A DNA stretch of 64,000 nt from Lepidurus packardi (Eukaryota > Arthropoda > Branchiopoda > Notostraca > Triopsidae): positions 62,001-126,000 of the forward strand of contig JAKZAN010000063.1 of the NCBI GenBank assembly GCA_023053545.1, written 5' to 3'. A model generated the notes under the pieces. The model was not told the origin of the DNA, ran no database searches, and saw only the letters and a program-made list of their open reading frames with translations. Position numbers and translations under genes: made by a program. Positions 20,351-28,569 of this stretch are shown here, in pieces (positions within the stretch are counted from its first letter, which is position 1; each line of letters opens with the position of its first letter).

Positions 20351-21193
20351 TTATGCTTTAAAAAGTCTAAACTCTAAAGCCACTCTCGTTTTTGCATTCT
20401 CGTCATTAACCGCTAATCCATGAATGAGATGCGAGGAAAAAATAAGCACCTGTCCGTATTTCACTTTCGATTTTTGCATGGAATTTTCGCCATTCCATGA
20501 CTTTACCATTCGAACTCGATAACTGTTTCCTTCAATTTTAGCACCTTCGAAAGTTCTTTCAATTAAATTTTCGTTTAAGAGATGGCTACGAGGCACAATA
20601 GGCAGATTTGATTTTGCAGTAACCCCTGCAATTGGAATCCAGAAATTTATAAATTGGGGGATGTATTGATCATTATCTACGCCTTCATAGATATCCTTGT
20701 GTGGCGGATTATAATCCTTGGATTGCGGCCTATTGATTCTAACAATTATATGAATTTTAGTTTTAGCGATTGGGTCAATATCAGATAGTTGAAAATTAAG
20801 AATTTCGCCCAAACGTGGCAAAATTTCGGCAATTGGAAAATTGAAGTTTTCAGCAAACAGGTCCCTTGTTTTTGTAACTACCTTATAATGATCAGCATCA
20901 GTTTTGACATAATGATGATAGTTCTCTAAAGTAAAGTCAGTCATGTCAATTAGGCATTCGGCTTCTATTATTTTACTTACACTTGTTGTAAGTCCAGCCT
21001 TAAGCAAATCAAACTCAGTTGCCGAAAGAAAGTCGACTTCTGTGAAACCTTCTTCATACCAAGGTTGACCAAAAGCAATATCATGCTGCTGATTTGAAAG
21101 TATTTCATTGTTTCCGATATTGAACTGGGGCGCATTTTCAATTGAAAAAAATTTTTCGACGCCTTCAATGGTGAACGATGTGAGCTTTTCCAT
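20351..21193 (-). CDS. phytanoyl-CoA dioxygenase-like 2-oxoglutarate/Fe(II) oxygenase
   Basis: The protein has 280 residues from ATG 21193. The iron triad is visible: HxD in PPHKDIYE, and the distal His in SSHLIHGLAVN, followed about 11 residues later by the 2-oxoglutarate-binding Arg in KTRVALEFR. The supporting strand is FINFWIPIAGVT..NLPIVPRSH. No signal peptide is present, so it is cytoplasmic. The substrate cannot be told. Such genes often modify small molecules or sugars. It stands alone at the edge of the accessory stretch. Confidence 0.7.
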   Translation of the reverse strand: MEKLTSFTIEGVEKFFSIENAPQFNIGNNEILSNQQHDIAFGQPWYEEGFTEVDFLSATEFDLLKAGLTTSVSKIIEAECLIDMTDFTLENYHHYVKTDADHYKVVTKTRDLFAENFNFPIAEILPRLGEILNFQLSDIDPIAKTKIHIIVRINRPQSKDYNPPHKDIYEGVDNDQYIPQFINFWIPIAGVTAKSNLPIVPRSHLLNENLIERTFEGAKIEGNSYRVRMVKSWNGENSMQKSKVKYGQVLIFSSHLIHGLAVNDENAKTRVALEFRLFKA

Positions 21194-21514
21194 AAGCAAT
21201 TTTTTATACACTTTAATTTATAGTTCTCCAAACTGCCCTTCAGGATTAGCAGCAGTCGAAACCCAAGCAAATGTAAATAAAATCTTATATGAAGCAAAGT
21301 TATTGTAAGAATATTGCAATAAATGTCCCCTTTATTTAGCTATCTGAATTGTTTCCTACGATACAATAATCAGTCTTCAGAAAGCGAACTAAAGAACCCG
21401 CTGCAGATTGGGCTTTACCGAAGATTATTATCCTATAAACTATAAAGCAGTATTGCGAACGGTAGCAGCGATTCGGGCCAAGCACGAGACTGGCAAAACG
21501 CAAGTAGCATTGGC
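21194..21514. other. intergenic region without recognised gene
   Basis: The stretch is about 320 bases. The part at 21400-21514 is less AT-rich than its surroundings (CGAACGGTAGCAGCGATTCGG, then GGCCAAGCACGAGACTGGC, with an inverted GCCA/TGGC pair). It may be a remnant of the same kind of non-coding element as at 22125. No credible reading frame or RNA gene was found. Confidence 0.4.
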
Positions 21515-22123
21515 TTATTGTGGTTTCATAAATTTTGGCTTAGTGACGGATATGTTTAACGTGATATCTTGCACCACTTTAAGTTGGTATGAGCGAGCTT
21601 CTTCACCTCCAGTTTTTGATTCCAGCACAAGGATATTGTCTTGAGGCCGAACATCTGTGCAAAATTCGAAAGGATGAAGGCAGTCGAGTCTGTAGAACAT
21701 AAAAAGATTTTGATTTGTAATTTTCGTTTTTAAGATCTCGCTTCCTATAATTTTTTTTCGCCGCTTATTTTGGAACATGGTCATTTTGATTGTTTTGTAC
21801 AGGCTGTCTTGTCGGATTGTTTCGAAGGTAAATACTTCCTTTTTTTCTGCGCAGATTCTGTTTTGGTTAAGTTTTGTTGAAGACTGATAGGCAAAAGATA
21901 AAGGGCTTAACTCTTGGTCGTTGTGGACGGTGACTTTGAAGAAGTGTATGATTAGTGTTTTTGTTTCAAATATGACCGCGTGGTCTAGATTTATCTTTAG
22001 ATAGTAGTCTTGGTTGTTGCTATTGGCAATAATATAAGAATCGCGTTTTACGCCGTCTCGTTCTATTTCTGCCTTGATGAGCATGTTGAATTCATACTTT
22101 TGGGCGTTTATGGCATTGTACAA
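21515..22123 (-). CDS. unknown protein, 5' end uncertain or truncated
   Basis: The frame is open for 202 residues from a TTG next to the attC-like element. The first ATG is at 22084 (189 residues, start MLIKAEIERDG). The protein is beta-rich with no signal peptide, membrane segment or catalytic motif, and I do not recognise it. Relatives might carry a longer N-terminus. The element at 22125-22252 begins exactly where the frame opens, so the original 5' end may have been replaced. Confidence 0.5.
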   Translation of the reverse strand: MYNAINAQKYEFNMLIKAEIERDGVKRDSYIIANSNNQDYYLKINLDHAVIFETKTLIIHFFKVTVHNDQELSPLSFAYQSSTKLNQNRICAEKKEVFTFETIRQDSLYKTIKMTMFQNKRRKKIIGSEILKTKITNQNLFMFYRLDCLHPFEFCTDVRPQDNILVLESKTGGEEARSYQLKVVQDITLNISVTKPKFMKPQ

Positions 22124-22124
22124 G

Positions 22125-22252
22125 AACGTTTGGCCGCTTGACGTAGTGGCGGAAATCTAAGCACAAATGTTCAGTTTTGCACAAAAGTTCAATCGAAGAA
22201 CTGCTGTTGAATTTAGCACTAAAGCCGCCCTTTTGCCAAACTGCTGTTATGT
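22125..22252 (-). repeat. attC-like or mobile non-coding element
   Basis: On the minus strand it runs from GGCACATAACAGCAGTTTGGC to GCGGCCAAACGTTC. The ends are complementary (GTTTGGC / GCCAAAC), giving a foldable unit of about 125 bases. The HNH stop codon lies inside the ACATAAC end. I recall similar sequence from other Bacteroidetes genomes. The integron attC interpretation is inference: the core boxes fit RYYYAAC/GTTRRRY only partly. Confidence 0.45.
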
Positions 22253-23119
22253 GCCGTATTTATTTTTCAGTTTGTTAATATTAAATGTTTTAGTTCCATA
22301 ATGTGCTTGTCGATGACAATTTGGGCAAAGTGCAACAGCATTTTCAACCGTGTCGTCTCCATTGTCAGAAAAATGAATTATATGGTGAACTTCTAAAAAT
22401 CCATTACCATCAATATCTTTTATAAACGGTGCTGGTTTTTCACAATATTCACAAATTCCATTTGCTCTTTGTAAAACTTCAGCTACAACGTCTGCATTTC
22501 GTAGAAATATTTTTGTTTGTGTTATTGCTGTTATAGGTTTTTTGTTTGCTATTTTAAGTCGTTCTTGTCTTTTTTGTTTTTTGTCATTTATTGATATTTT
22601 AATTTCCTTTTCGAAAATTTGGTCAAGTATGTTTTGGTCAAACGCTAGTTGTTGCCCATCGTAAATTTCTTTAACTAAATATTTACCATTAAGCCAATCT
22701 TTCCTTTCACTTCTTATACTTACCGAACTATTTGCTTTCAATGATGCAAGTCTGTAATGTTGCCAAATTTTTTCGTTAGAAACTAAAGATTTGATATTGT
22801 CAAAATCAGTTGTAATCCAATAAAGATTTAATCCGCTAGGCTTTGATGTCCCAACAATTCTTGTATTAAAACCTGTTTCTTCGCCAATGTCTTTGTCAAC
22901 AATAATTTCAATAGTTCTGTCAAAAATGCCAATTAAGTAAATACGACCAAACATTATGCTTAAACTTACTTTCGTTGCAGGAAAACCAAACCAACTTTTA
23001 TCTGGAAGCATAGTATTGTCCATTGCAATACTAAACAACGAAACAATGTCGTCGCGATGTTGTCGAAACGAGGTTCTTTTAGAAACCCATTGGTCAATTA
23101 TTTCTGTCGTTTTATTCAT
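22247..23119 (-). CDS. HNH endonuclease domain protein
   Basis: The protein has 290 residues. The last third (about 220-280) is an HNH nuclease with zinc-binding CxxC pairs: CEYCEKPAP..EVHHIIHFSDNGDDTVENAV and LCPNCHRQAH. The N-terminal 180 residues are unrecognised and may read out a target or sense modified DNA. Such McrA-type nucleases are common defence or selfish genes. The gene is flanked by inverted GTTATGT / ACATAAC sequences, which suggests that it arrived as a cassette. There is no partner methylase. Confidence 0.8.
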   Translation of the reverse strand: MNKTTEIIDQWVSKRTSFRQHRDDIVSLFSIAMDNTMLPDKSWFGFPATKVSLSIMFGRIYLIGIFDRTIEIIVDKDIGEETGFNTRIVGTSKPSGLNLYWITTDFDNIKSLVSNEKIWQHYRLASLKANSSVSIRSERKDWLNGKYLVKEIYDGQQLAFDQNILDQIFEKEIKISINDKKQKRQERLKIANKKPITAITQTKIFLRNADVVAEVLQRANGICEYCEKPAPFIKDIDGNGFLEVHHIIHFSDNGDDTVENAVALCPNCHRQAHYGTKTFNINKLKNKYGT

Positions 23120-23295
23120 TGCGGTGTCGTTCTAATATGGTACATAACAACAATATAATAACGATACTTTTTCTCATGGATAATTTCTTACAGATTTAAA
23201 ATGATAAATATAGCAGATATTTTGTTTTAAAGGAAAAAAGAAAGCGGTTATAAATTATAAATTCCAATCTAAAAACAAACTCGATTATAACTTAA
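23120..23295. other. intergenic region with cassette border
   Basis: GTACATAACAAC at about 23140-23152 is the inverse of the GTTATGTGCC at the other end of the HNH gene. The remainder is AT-rich and holds nothing recognisable. Confidence 0.4.
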
Positions 23296-23380
23296 ATGCC
23301 CTAGCGCGGATCGCAGCGGCAGCCTTTTTTGAGGCCTTTTCGCCGAGAAAAAGCTATAGCGAAGAGCCGGAAATAGCTCC
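23296..23380 (-). repeat. dispersed imperfect-palindrome repeat, copy D
   Basis: It begins GCCCTAGCGCGGATCGCAGCGGC, has CCTTTTTT..AAAAAGCTATAGCG in the middle and ends CCGGAAATAGCTCC. It is in the same orientation as copies A and E. Confidence 0.7.
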
Positions 23381-23403
23381 AAAAAATTTAGAAAAAAGGC
23401 ATA

Positions 23404-23437
23404 AAAAAACCGCTACTTTTTCAAGCAGCGGTTTTTT
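23404..23437 (-). terminator. terminator of the RNase G/E gene
   Basis: The stem AAAAAACCGCT / AGCGGTTTTTT lies seven bases beyond the stop codon of the minus-strand gene. Confidence 0.8.
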
Positions 23438-23443
23438 AGATAT

Positions 23444-24988
23444 TTAGTCTTCGATTACATTTCCTTTTTCGTCGAAGAAATGATATTCGAGGTAGGTGTA
23501 TGCGTCTCGCGGAATAATTTTGACCCATTTTTTGTGTTCCAAAAACCATTTGGAGCGCAGTGATGGGAATCCTTTTGTTAGGTAAGCCTGAACGAAAGGG
23601 TGTGTATTGAGCACAAATTTCTTATGCGTTTTCGACATTCTTTCGATGTCGGATTGAATTCTGTCGATAATCAGGATTGGCGCTTCAATTTCGCCATTTT
23701 CGTTATTCGGATCTTCTTCTCTGGTTTTGATGTTGACTTCTGGCCTAACGCGTTGCCTAGTAATTTGGATTAGGCCAAATTTGCTTGGTGGCAATATTTT
23801 ATGTTTTGCTTTGTCGTCGCTCATTTCCTGACGTAGAAAGTCGAATAGCGTTTTCCTGTTGTCTGGGTTTGACATGTCGATGAAATCTACTACGATGATG
23901 CCGCCCATGTCGCGAAGTCGCAATTGTCTGGCGATTTCCGCTGCTGCAATCATGTTCACTTCGAGTGCCGTATCTTCTTGATTGTTTGCTTTGTTTGATC
24001 GGTTTCCACTGTTCACGTCTATAACATGTAGCGCTTCAGTGTGTTCGATGATCAGGTAAGCACCTTTACTCATTGATACTGTTTTCCCGAATGAAGTCTT
24101 TATTTGCCTTTCGATGTTGTATTTTTCGAATATTGGCGTGTCGTTTGACTGGTAGTGCTTCACGATTGATTGTTTTGAAGGTGCTATTTCTTGGAGATAG
24201 TCCTTGGTTTCGTTAAACAACTCTTCATCATCTATATGAATGCCACTGAAAGTGTCATTGAAAACGTCTCGAAGTATTGAGGAAGCTCTGTTGAGTTCGC
24301 CCAAAACTTTTGACGGATGATGTGCTGTTGGTAATTTTTTACACATGGCAGTCCATCTGCTTAGCAGGTTCTGCATGTCTTTGTCGAGCTCTGCGACTTT
24401 TTTGCCTTCGGCTACTGTGCGAACAATAACGCCGAATCCTTTCGGTCTAATGGATTGAACGAGTCGTTTAAGACGATCTTTTTCTTCTTTGGATTCAATT
24501 TTTTGTGAGATTGAAACACGGTCAGAAAAAGGAACGAGAACAATAAATCTTCCGGCTAGTGACAGTTCTGAACTGATTCTTGGGCCTTTTGTTGATATAG
24601 GTTCTTTGACGACTTGAACTAGAACTGATTGATTTGTGGATAACACATCGGTGATGATGCCGTCTTTGTCAATTTCTTTTTCAAACTGAAAGTTCTTTAA
24701 AGTGAAGTCTTTTAGTTTGCCTGCGGTTACAAGTTTTATGAATTTGAGCGATGAGGCGAGGTTTGGTCCAAGGTCGTGGTAGTGCAAAAAGGCGTCTTTT
24801 TCGAAGCCTACATTTACAAACGCAGCGTTTAGTCCTGCAACGGGTTTTCTGATTTTGGCAATAAAAATATCGCCTACCTGAAAGTTGCTTTTTTCCTCTT
24901 CTTTGTGTAATTCAATTAGTTTTCCATCTTTTAATAAGGCAAAATCTACGGCTTCGGAACTGGATCTGATGATTAATTCTTTATTCAC
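23444..24988 (-). CDS. rng: ribonuclease G/E family endoribonuclease
   Basis: A single-strand-specific endonuclease for rRNA maturation and mRNA decay (514 residues from GTG 24988). The S1 domain lies near the N-terminus (GDIFIAKIRKPVAGLNAAFVNVG..FLHYHDLG). The catalytic domain holds both metal-binding Asp residues, in LHVIDVNSGNRS and GIIVVDFIDM. The family start is NKELIIRSSSEAVDFALL, which favours the GTG at 24988 over the ATG at 25009. It is followed by its own terminator. The small basic-protein and HU genes lie upstream on the same strand. Confidence 0.93.
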   Translation of the reverse strand: MNKELIIRSSSEAVDFALLKDGKLIELHKEEEKSNFQVGDIFIAKIRKPVAGLNAAFVNVGFEKDAFLHYHDLGPNLASSLKFIKLVTAGKLKDFTLKNFQFEKEIDKDGIITDVLSTNQSVLVQVVKEPISTKGPRISSELSLAGRFIVLVPFSDRVSISQKIESKEEKDRLKRLVQSIRPKGFGVIVRTVAEGKKVAELDKDMQNLLSRWTAMCKKLPTAHHPSKVLGELNRASSILRDVFNDTFSGIHIDDEELFNETKDYLQEIAPSKQSIVKHYQSNDTPIFEKYNIERQIKTSFGKTVSMSKGAYLIIEHTEALHVIDVNSGNRSNKANNQEDTALEVNMIAAAEIARQLRLRDMGGIIVVDFIDMSNPDNRKTLFDFLRQEMSDDKAKHKILPPSKFGLIQITRQRVRPEVNIKTREEDPNNENGEIEAPILIIDRIQSDIERMSKTHKKFVLNTHPFVQAYLTKGFPSLRSKWFLEHKKWVKIIPRDAYTYLEYHFFDEKGNVIED

Positions 24989-25231
24989 ACTGTAAATTTT
25001 TATCCGCATGCTTTTGGGTAAGTCGTCTTGGACGATTTCCAGATAGCAGGGATGGATTGGACAATATTTTAGACAGGTATTGGTACCCGGTGAATTGATT
25101 TTTATGGTGATTTTATTGTTCCAAATGTTGTGAAAATGGCGTTTTCGCGATCAGTAAGACCTGTGGCCTGGTTGTGCGCAATAAAATTGTTTGTTATAAA
25201 GTCAATTCGATTTCAATGAACGTTTAAATAG

Positions 25232-25257
25232 AAAAAGTAGTGAAACACTACTTTTTC
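25232..25257 (-). terminator. terminator overlapping the end of the 30-residue gene
   Basis: The hairpin AAAAAGTAGTG / CACTACTTTTT has loop AAA. Its minus-strand 5' arm contains the last Lys codons and the TAG of the small basic protein. Confidence 0.75.
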
Positions 25258-25340
25258 TTCTTGTGACGGTTAGCTCTCGCTCTTTTCTTACGTTTGTGCG
25301 TAGCTACCTTATGTCTTTTTCTTTTTTTACCACTTGGCAT
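25248..25340 (-). CDS. 30-residue highly basic protein, candidate ribosomal or RNA-binding protein
   Basis: ATG at 25340, stop at 25250-25248. The translation begins MPSGKKRKRHK and ends NRHKKKK, with about 20 Lys, Arg or His among 30 residues. It lies between the HU gene and the RNase G gene on the same strand, and a terminator overlaps its stop, so it is a real transcription-unit end. The composition resembles tiny ribosomal proteins such as the Thx type. I recall nearly identical short proteins in other Flavobacteria at this position. The assignment to a ribosomal role is inference. Confidence 0.7.
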   Translation of the reverse strand: MPSGKKRKRHKVATHKRKKRARANRHKKKK

Positions 25341-25364
25341 ACTTAGTTATTTTTGAATTAATAT

Positions 25365-25655
25365 TTATTTGGTTTCGTTATTTGTCTTTACACCTTCTAC
25401 AAACACTTTTGCAGGTTTGAAGGCTGGAATGTTATGCGCTGGAATTTTGATTGTGGTATTTTTGGAAATATTTCTTCCTGTTTTTTCTGCTCTTGTTTTA
25501 ATAATAAAACTACCGAAGCCTCTTAGGTATACATTGTCTCCAGTCTCTAATGATGTCTTAACCTCTTCCATGAAAGATTCTACAGTTGCTTGAACATCTC
25601 CTTTTTCAAGACCTAATTTTTCTGCAATTTTAGCTACGATATCTGCTTTCGTCAT
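25365..25655 (-). CDS. HU family DNA-binding protein
   Basis: A nucleoid protein (96 residues) that binds and bends DNA as a dimer. The start at 25655 (MTKADIVAKIAEKLGLEKGDV) is the family start; upstream in-frame residues lie in the promoter. The typical core GDNVYLRGFGSFIIKTRAEKTGRNI..IPAHNIPAFKP is intact. A slightly extended C-terminal tail ends in NNETK. A strong promoter precedes it. Confidence 0.95.
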   Translation of the reverse strand: MTKADIVAKIAEKLGLEKGDVQATVESFMEEVKTSLETGDNVYLRGFGSFIIKTRAEKTGRNISKNTTIKIPAHNIPAFKPAKVFVEGVKTNNETK

Positions 25656-25697
25656 TTTCTTTCTGTTTATTATAAGTTTATGTATTTTTTGAGGTTG

Positions 25698-25725
25698 CAA
25701 ATATATGAATTAAAAAGAGAAACAA
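25698..25725 (-). promoter_or_regulatory. promoter of the HU gene
   Basis: On the minus strand TATATTTG (25705 to 25698) is an exact -7 box, and TTG (25725 to 25723) lies 17 bases upstream. The predicted leader is about 40 bases. Confidence 0.6.
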
Positions 25726-25789
25726 TCAACCTAAATCATTAAATTTTAACCACATAAACTTTTACTTTTGGGCACTCTATTTACAATTT

Positions 25790-26818
25790 ATGGATTTTGC
25801 TAAAACATTAGTTAAGTGGTATTTACAGAATAAACGGGATTTGCCGTGGCGGCATACAACCGACCCATACTTGATTTGGCTGTCAGAAATTATGCTGCAG
25901 CAAACGCGAGTTGCGCAAGGTTTGCCCTATTATATGGCTTTCACTGAAGCATTTCCAACTGTTTTTGACTTGGCAAATGCTGACGAGCAGCAGGTATTGA
26001 AACTTTGGCAGGGCTTAGGTTATTATTCGCGCGCGCGCAACTTACATGCAACCGCTAAAACCATTGCCTTTAATAGTAATGGGCAATTTCCTGATAATTA
26101 TGCAGATTTGCAAAAGCTTAAAGGTATTGGCGAATATACTGCGGCTGCAATTGCGTCGTTTGCCTTTAATGAATCTGTTCCTGTTGTTGATGGGAATGTT
26201 TTTAGGGTTTTGTCTCGTTTTTTAGGAATCGAAACGGATATTGCCCAGCCCAAAGCAAAGAAGGAGTTTGCCCAATTAGCCGGCGAATTACTAAAAAATA
26301 GCAACCCCGCACAGTTTAACCAAGCTATAATGGAGTTTGGCGCGTTGCAATGTGTGCCAAAAAACCCTGACTGTTCGGTTTGTGTTTTTAATGGCGCATG
26401 CGCTGCATTGCAAATGGGCGCGGTCGACAAGTTGCCCGTAAAGTCTAAGAAAGCCAAAAGCAAGGACCGGTATTTGAATTATTTATATGTTGTAGACCAG
26501 CAAGAGCGTACTATAATTCAGCAACGAACTGGTAAAGGGATTTGGCATTCGCTTTACGAATTTCCGCTGATTGAAACGCCACATGCTATCGACCTTGATG
26601 AACTGCTTCCGCTTATTAGTTTGGAAAATTCGATTGTCTCGGTTCGTGATCTTCATTCAGCAAATCTGACCCATAAATTGACCCATCAAAATTTACACAT
26701 CCGCTTTCGGAAAATTACGGTTGCCGGTTTGTTGAAAAATGGCGTCACACTATCGGAATTAAAGACTTATCCGTTTCCTATTGTGCTGTTTAATTTTATT
26801 GAAAATCATTGCATTTAG
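25790..26818 (+). CDS. mutY: A/G-specific adenine DNA glycosylase
   Basis: It removes A opposite 8-oxoguanine in base excision repair (342 residues). The catalytic Glu lies in LSEIMLQQTRV. The helix-hairpin-helix and Asp are KGIGEYTAAAIASFAF..VPVVDGNVFRVLSR. The 4Fe-4S cluster cysteines follow the C-x6-C-x2-C-x5-C pattern in CVPKNPDCSVCVFNGAC. The C-terminal NUDIX-like domain recognises 8-oxoG. A TACTTTTG box at 25763-25770 is a likely -7 element. ssb and gldD follow. Confidence 0.95.
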   Translation: MDFAKTLVKWYLQNKRDLPWRHTTDPYLIWLSEIMLQQTRVAQGLPYYMAFTEAFPTVFDLANADEQQVLKLWQGLGYYSRARNLHATAKTIAFNSNGQFPDNYADLQKLKGIGEYTAAAIASFAFNESVPVVDGNVFRVLSRFLGIETDIAQPKAKKEFAQLAGELLKNSNPAQFNQAIMEFGALQCVPKNPDCSVCVFNGACAALQMGAVDKLPVKSKKAKSKDRYLNYLYVVDQQERTIIQQRTGKGIWHSLYEFPLIETPHAIDLDELLPLISLENSIVSVRDLHSANLTHKLTHQNLHIRFRKITVAGLLKNGVTLSELKTYPFPIVLFNFIENHCI

Positions 26819-26839
26819 GACTCAATATTTGTACATTTG
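26809..26839 (+). promoter_or_regulatory. promoter of ssb-gldD
   Basis: TTG (26809-26811), 20 bases, then TACATTTG (26832-26839). The -33 element overlaps the end of mutY. The predicted leader is about 35 bases. Confidence 0.6.
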
Positions 26840-26878
26840 AGGCAATAAAACCCCTCAATTCGGTAAATCTCATAAAAA

Positions 26879-27298
26879 ATGAACGGAACGTTAAATAAAG
26901 TCATGCTTATTGGGCACTTAGGAGACCAAGTAAAGATGCATTATTTTGATGGTGGCAATTGTATTGGCCGTTTTCCCCTAGCCACTAACGAAGTCTACAT
27001 CAACAAACAAACCAATGAAAAAATAACTTCAACGGAGTGGCATAATTTAGTGGTGCGCAATAAGGCTGCTGAAATTTGCGAAAAGAACCTATCAAAAGGC
27101 GACAAGATCTACGTAGAAGGCCGAATCAAATCGCGTCAGTGGCAAGCAGAAGACGGTTCGACGAAGTATACTACCGAAATTCAAGTAACAGAGTTTACAT
27201 TCTTATCGACGAAGAAAGATGATGGTCAGAAATTAGACCCAACAGCACCTAAAGCCGCTTTTGAAAATCCACTTCCCGAAAACGATTTGCCTTTTTAA
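26879..27298 (+). CDS. ssb: single-stranded DNA-binding protein
   Basis: An OB-fold protein (139 residues) that coats single-stranded DNA in replication and repair. The family pattern is NKVMLIGHLGDQ..FPLATNE..STEWHNLVV..AEICEKNLSKGDKIYVEGRIKSRQW. The acidic C-terminal tail ends ENDLPF, the peptide that recruits partner proteins. gldD starts two bases after the stop. Confidence 0.95.
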   Translation: MNGTLNKVMLIGHLGDQVKMHYFDGGNCIGRFPLATNEVYINKQTNEKITSTEWHNLVVRNKAAEICEKNLSKGDKIYVEGRIKSRQWQAEDGSTKYTTEIQVTEFTFLSTKKDDGQKLDPTAPKAAFENPLPENDLPF

Positions 27299-27299
27299 C

Positions 27300-27869
27300 A
27301 TGTTTAGCATCTCTCACATTTATAGATTGTTGCTTTTGATGGCTGCTTTGTTATTAGCGGTTTCCTGCAAAGATGATGTTTTGCCAAAACCAACGGCGCG
27401 TCTTCGGTTGGATTATCCTGTTGCAGAATACGCCCAATTTTCAAATTCATGTCCATATGAGTTTCAACTAAATTCGGATGCAATTATAAAAGAAGTGTCG
27501 CCGTGCAATTTTGAAATAACTTACCCAAAAATGAGGGCAACTATATTTTTGAATTACAAATCGGTCAACCGTAATATTGATGCCCTTTTACGGGATGCCC
27601 AAAAGTTGACTTACAAACATGTGATAAAAGCAGATGATATTTTTGAACAGCCGTACTTAAATCCTGATAAAAAAGTGTACGGAATGTTCTACGCAGTTCA
27701 GGGCAATGCTGCTACAAATGCACAGTTTTATGTGACAGATAGTGTGAAACATTTTGTTGAAGCCTCGGTTTATTTTTATGCTAAACCAAATTTCGACTCC
27801 ATATATCCAGCCGCGAGTTACCTTCGAAACGACATGCAGACAATGATGGAAAGTTTAAAGTGGAAATAA
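27300..27869 (+). CDS. gldD: gliding motility lipoprotein GldD
   Basis: A 189-residue lipoprotein with signal peptide and lipobox (LLLAVSC, Cys about residue 23). The sequence matches the GldD family (TARLRLDYPVAEYAQF, YGMFYAVQGNAATNAQFYVTDSVKHFV, ASVYFYAKPNFDSI, MESLKWK at the end). GldD is needed for gliding and type IX secretion in Flavobacterium johnsoniae. It is transcribed directly behind ssb. From memory gldE sits between ssb and gldD in F. johnsoniae; here there is no room for it. Confidence 0.93.
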   Translation: MFSISHIYRLLLLMAALLLAVSCKDDVLPKPTARLRLDYPVAEYAQFSNSCPYEFQLNSDAIIKEVSPCNFEITYPKMRATIFLNYKSVNRNIDALLRDAQKLTYKHVIKADDIFEQPYLNPDKKVYGMFYAVQGNAATNAQFYVTDSVKHFVEASVYFYAKPNFDSIYPAASYLRNDMQTMMESLKWK

Positions 27870-27870
27870 A

Positions 27871-27904
27871 AAAAGGAGCCAATTTATACTGGCTCCTTTT
27901 TTTT
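27871..27904. terminator. bidirectional terminator gldD / metal-binding lipoprotein
   Basis: The stem AAAAGGAGCCA / TGGCTCCTTTT has an 8-base loop, with T-run and A-run on the two sides. Confidence 0.9.
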
Positions 27905-27922
27905 GTTACTGCATTTCTCAGC

Positions 27923-28462
27923 TTATAATGTCCCATCAACATGATCAGGTTTTTTTGCCGCGCAGCAGCCTTGTTTTTTGGCTTCTGGTTTGTCTGTCGC
28001 GCAACCTTCTTTCTTTTCAGTTGCTATGTCTTTTTTAGTATTCTTTTTCTTTTTGGATTTTGTTGGTTCGCCATAAAACATTGCTTTGTCGCCGGAAGCT
28101 TTCACATCTGAAACTTTGTACGTATTGCCATCAGCGGCTTTTTCTACGGTCTGCACAAATTTTTCAGCCGTTTGCTTATTTGCATCATAGTCGATTGTAG
28201 CAGTTTTTGTCTCGAAATTAACTTCTACTTTTTCCACGCCATCCATTCTGGCGATTTTTGTTTCAAGTGTTTTTGCACAACCAATAGCGCAGCTCATCCC
28301 TTCGATATGAAAACTGGCTTTTTCCATTTTTGCAGGCAGTTGTTTTCCCGCTGCAACTTCATTTTCTTGCTGAACTGGATCTGTTCCTGCTTGCTTGCAG
28401 CCCAATAAGAGAAAAGCAGTAACAACGAACGAAAAGATTGACTTTGAAAGTGTCATATTCAT
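27923..28462 (-). CDS. heavy-metal-associated (HMA) domain lipoprotein
   Basis: The protein has 179 residues. Lipobox FLLLGC places the lipid Cys near residue 22. An HMA ferredoxin-like fold spans about 50-115 with metal motif GMSCAIGCAKT; the Cys spacing is CxxxC rather than the usual CxxC. The C-terminus is Lys-rich and ends in Cys-containing peptides (EGCATDK, QGCCAAKK), which could bind further metal. A copper or similar metal chaperone/sink in the periplasm is likely. Two ATGs (28462, 28456) are possible starts. Confidence 0.8.
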   Translation of the reverse strand: MNMTLSKSIFSFVVTAFLLLGCKQAGTDPVQQENEVAAGKQLPAKMEKASFHIEGMSCAIGCAKTLETKIARMDGVEKVEVNFETKTATIDYDANKQTAEKFVQTVEKAADGNTYKVSDVKASGDKAMFYGEPTKSKKKKNTKKDIATEKKEGCATDKPEAKKQGCCAAKKPDHVDGTL

Positions 28463-28569
28463 GTTATTTAAAATATTATTAAAATCGAATGCGACAAAAA
28501 TATAAAAAAAACGACCCTTTAATCATAAAATTGTTACAATTTTGAGGCCATAAAAAACTGCGTCCCACT

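Noticed and set aside
21408-21644. 78-codon plus-strand frame overlapping the 3' end of the 21515 gene
   Set aside because: No domain, signal peptide or promoter, and the longer opposite frame is better supported.
24635-24643. Perfect DnaA box sequence
   Set aside because: It lies within the coding sequence of RNase G; one occurrence per window is expected by chance.
28530-28560. Promoter for the EamA gene (TACAATTTTG)
   Set aside because: Spacing between TA and TTTG is wrong for the -7 consensus and no convincing -33 element is present.
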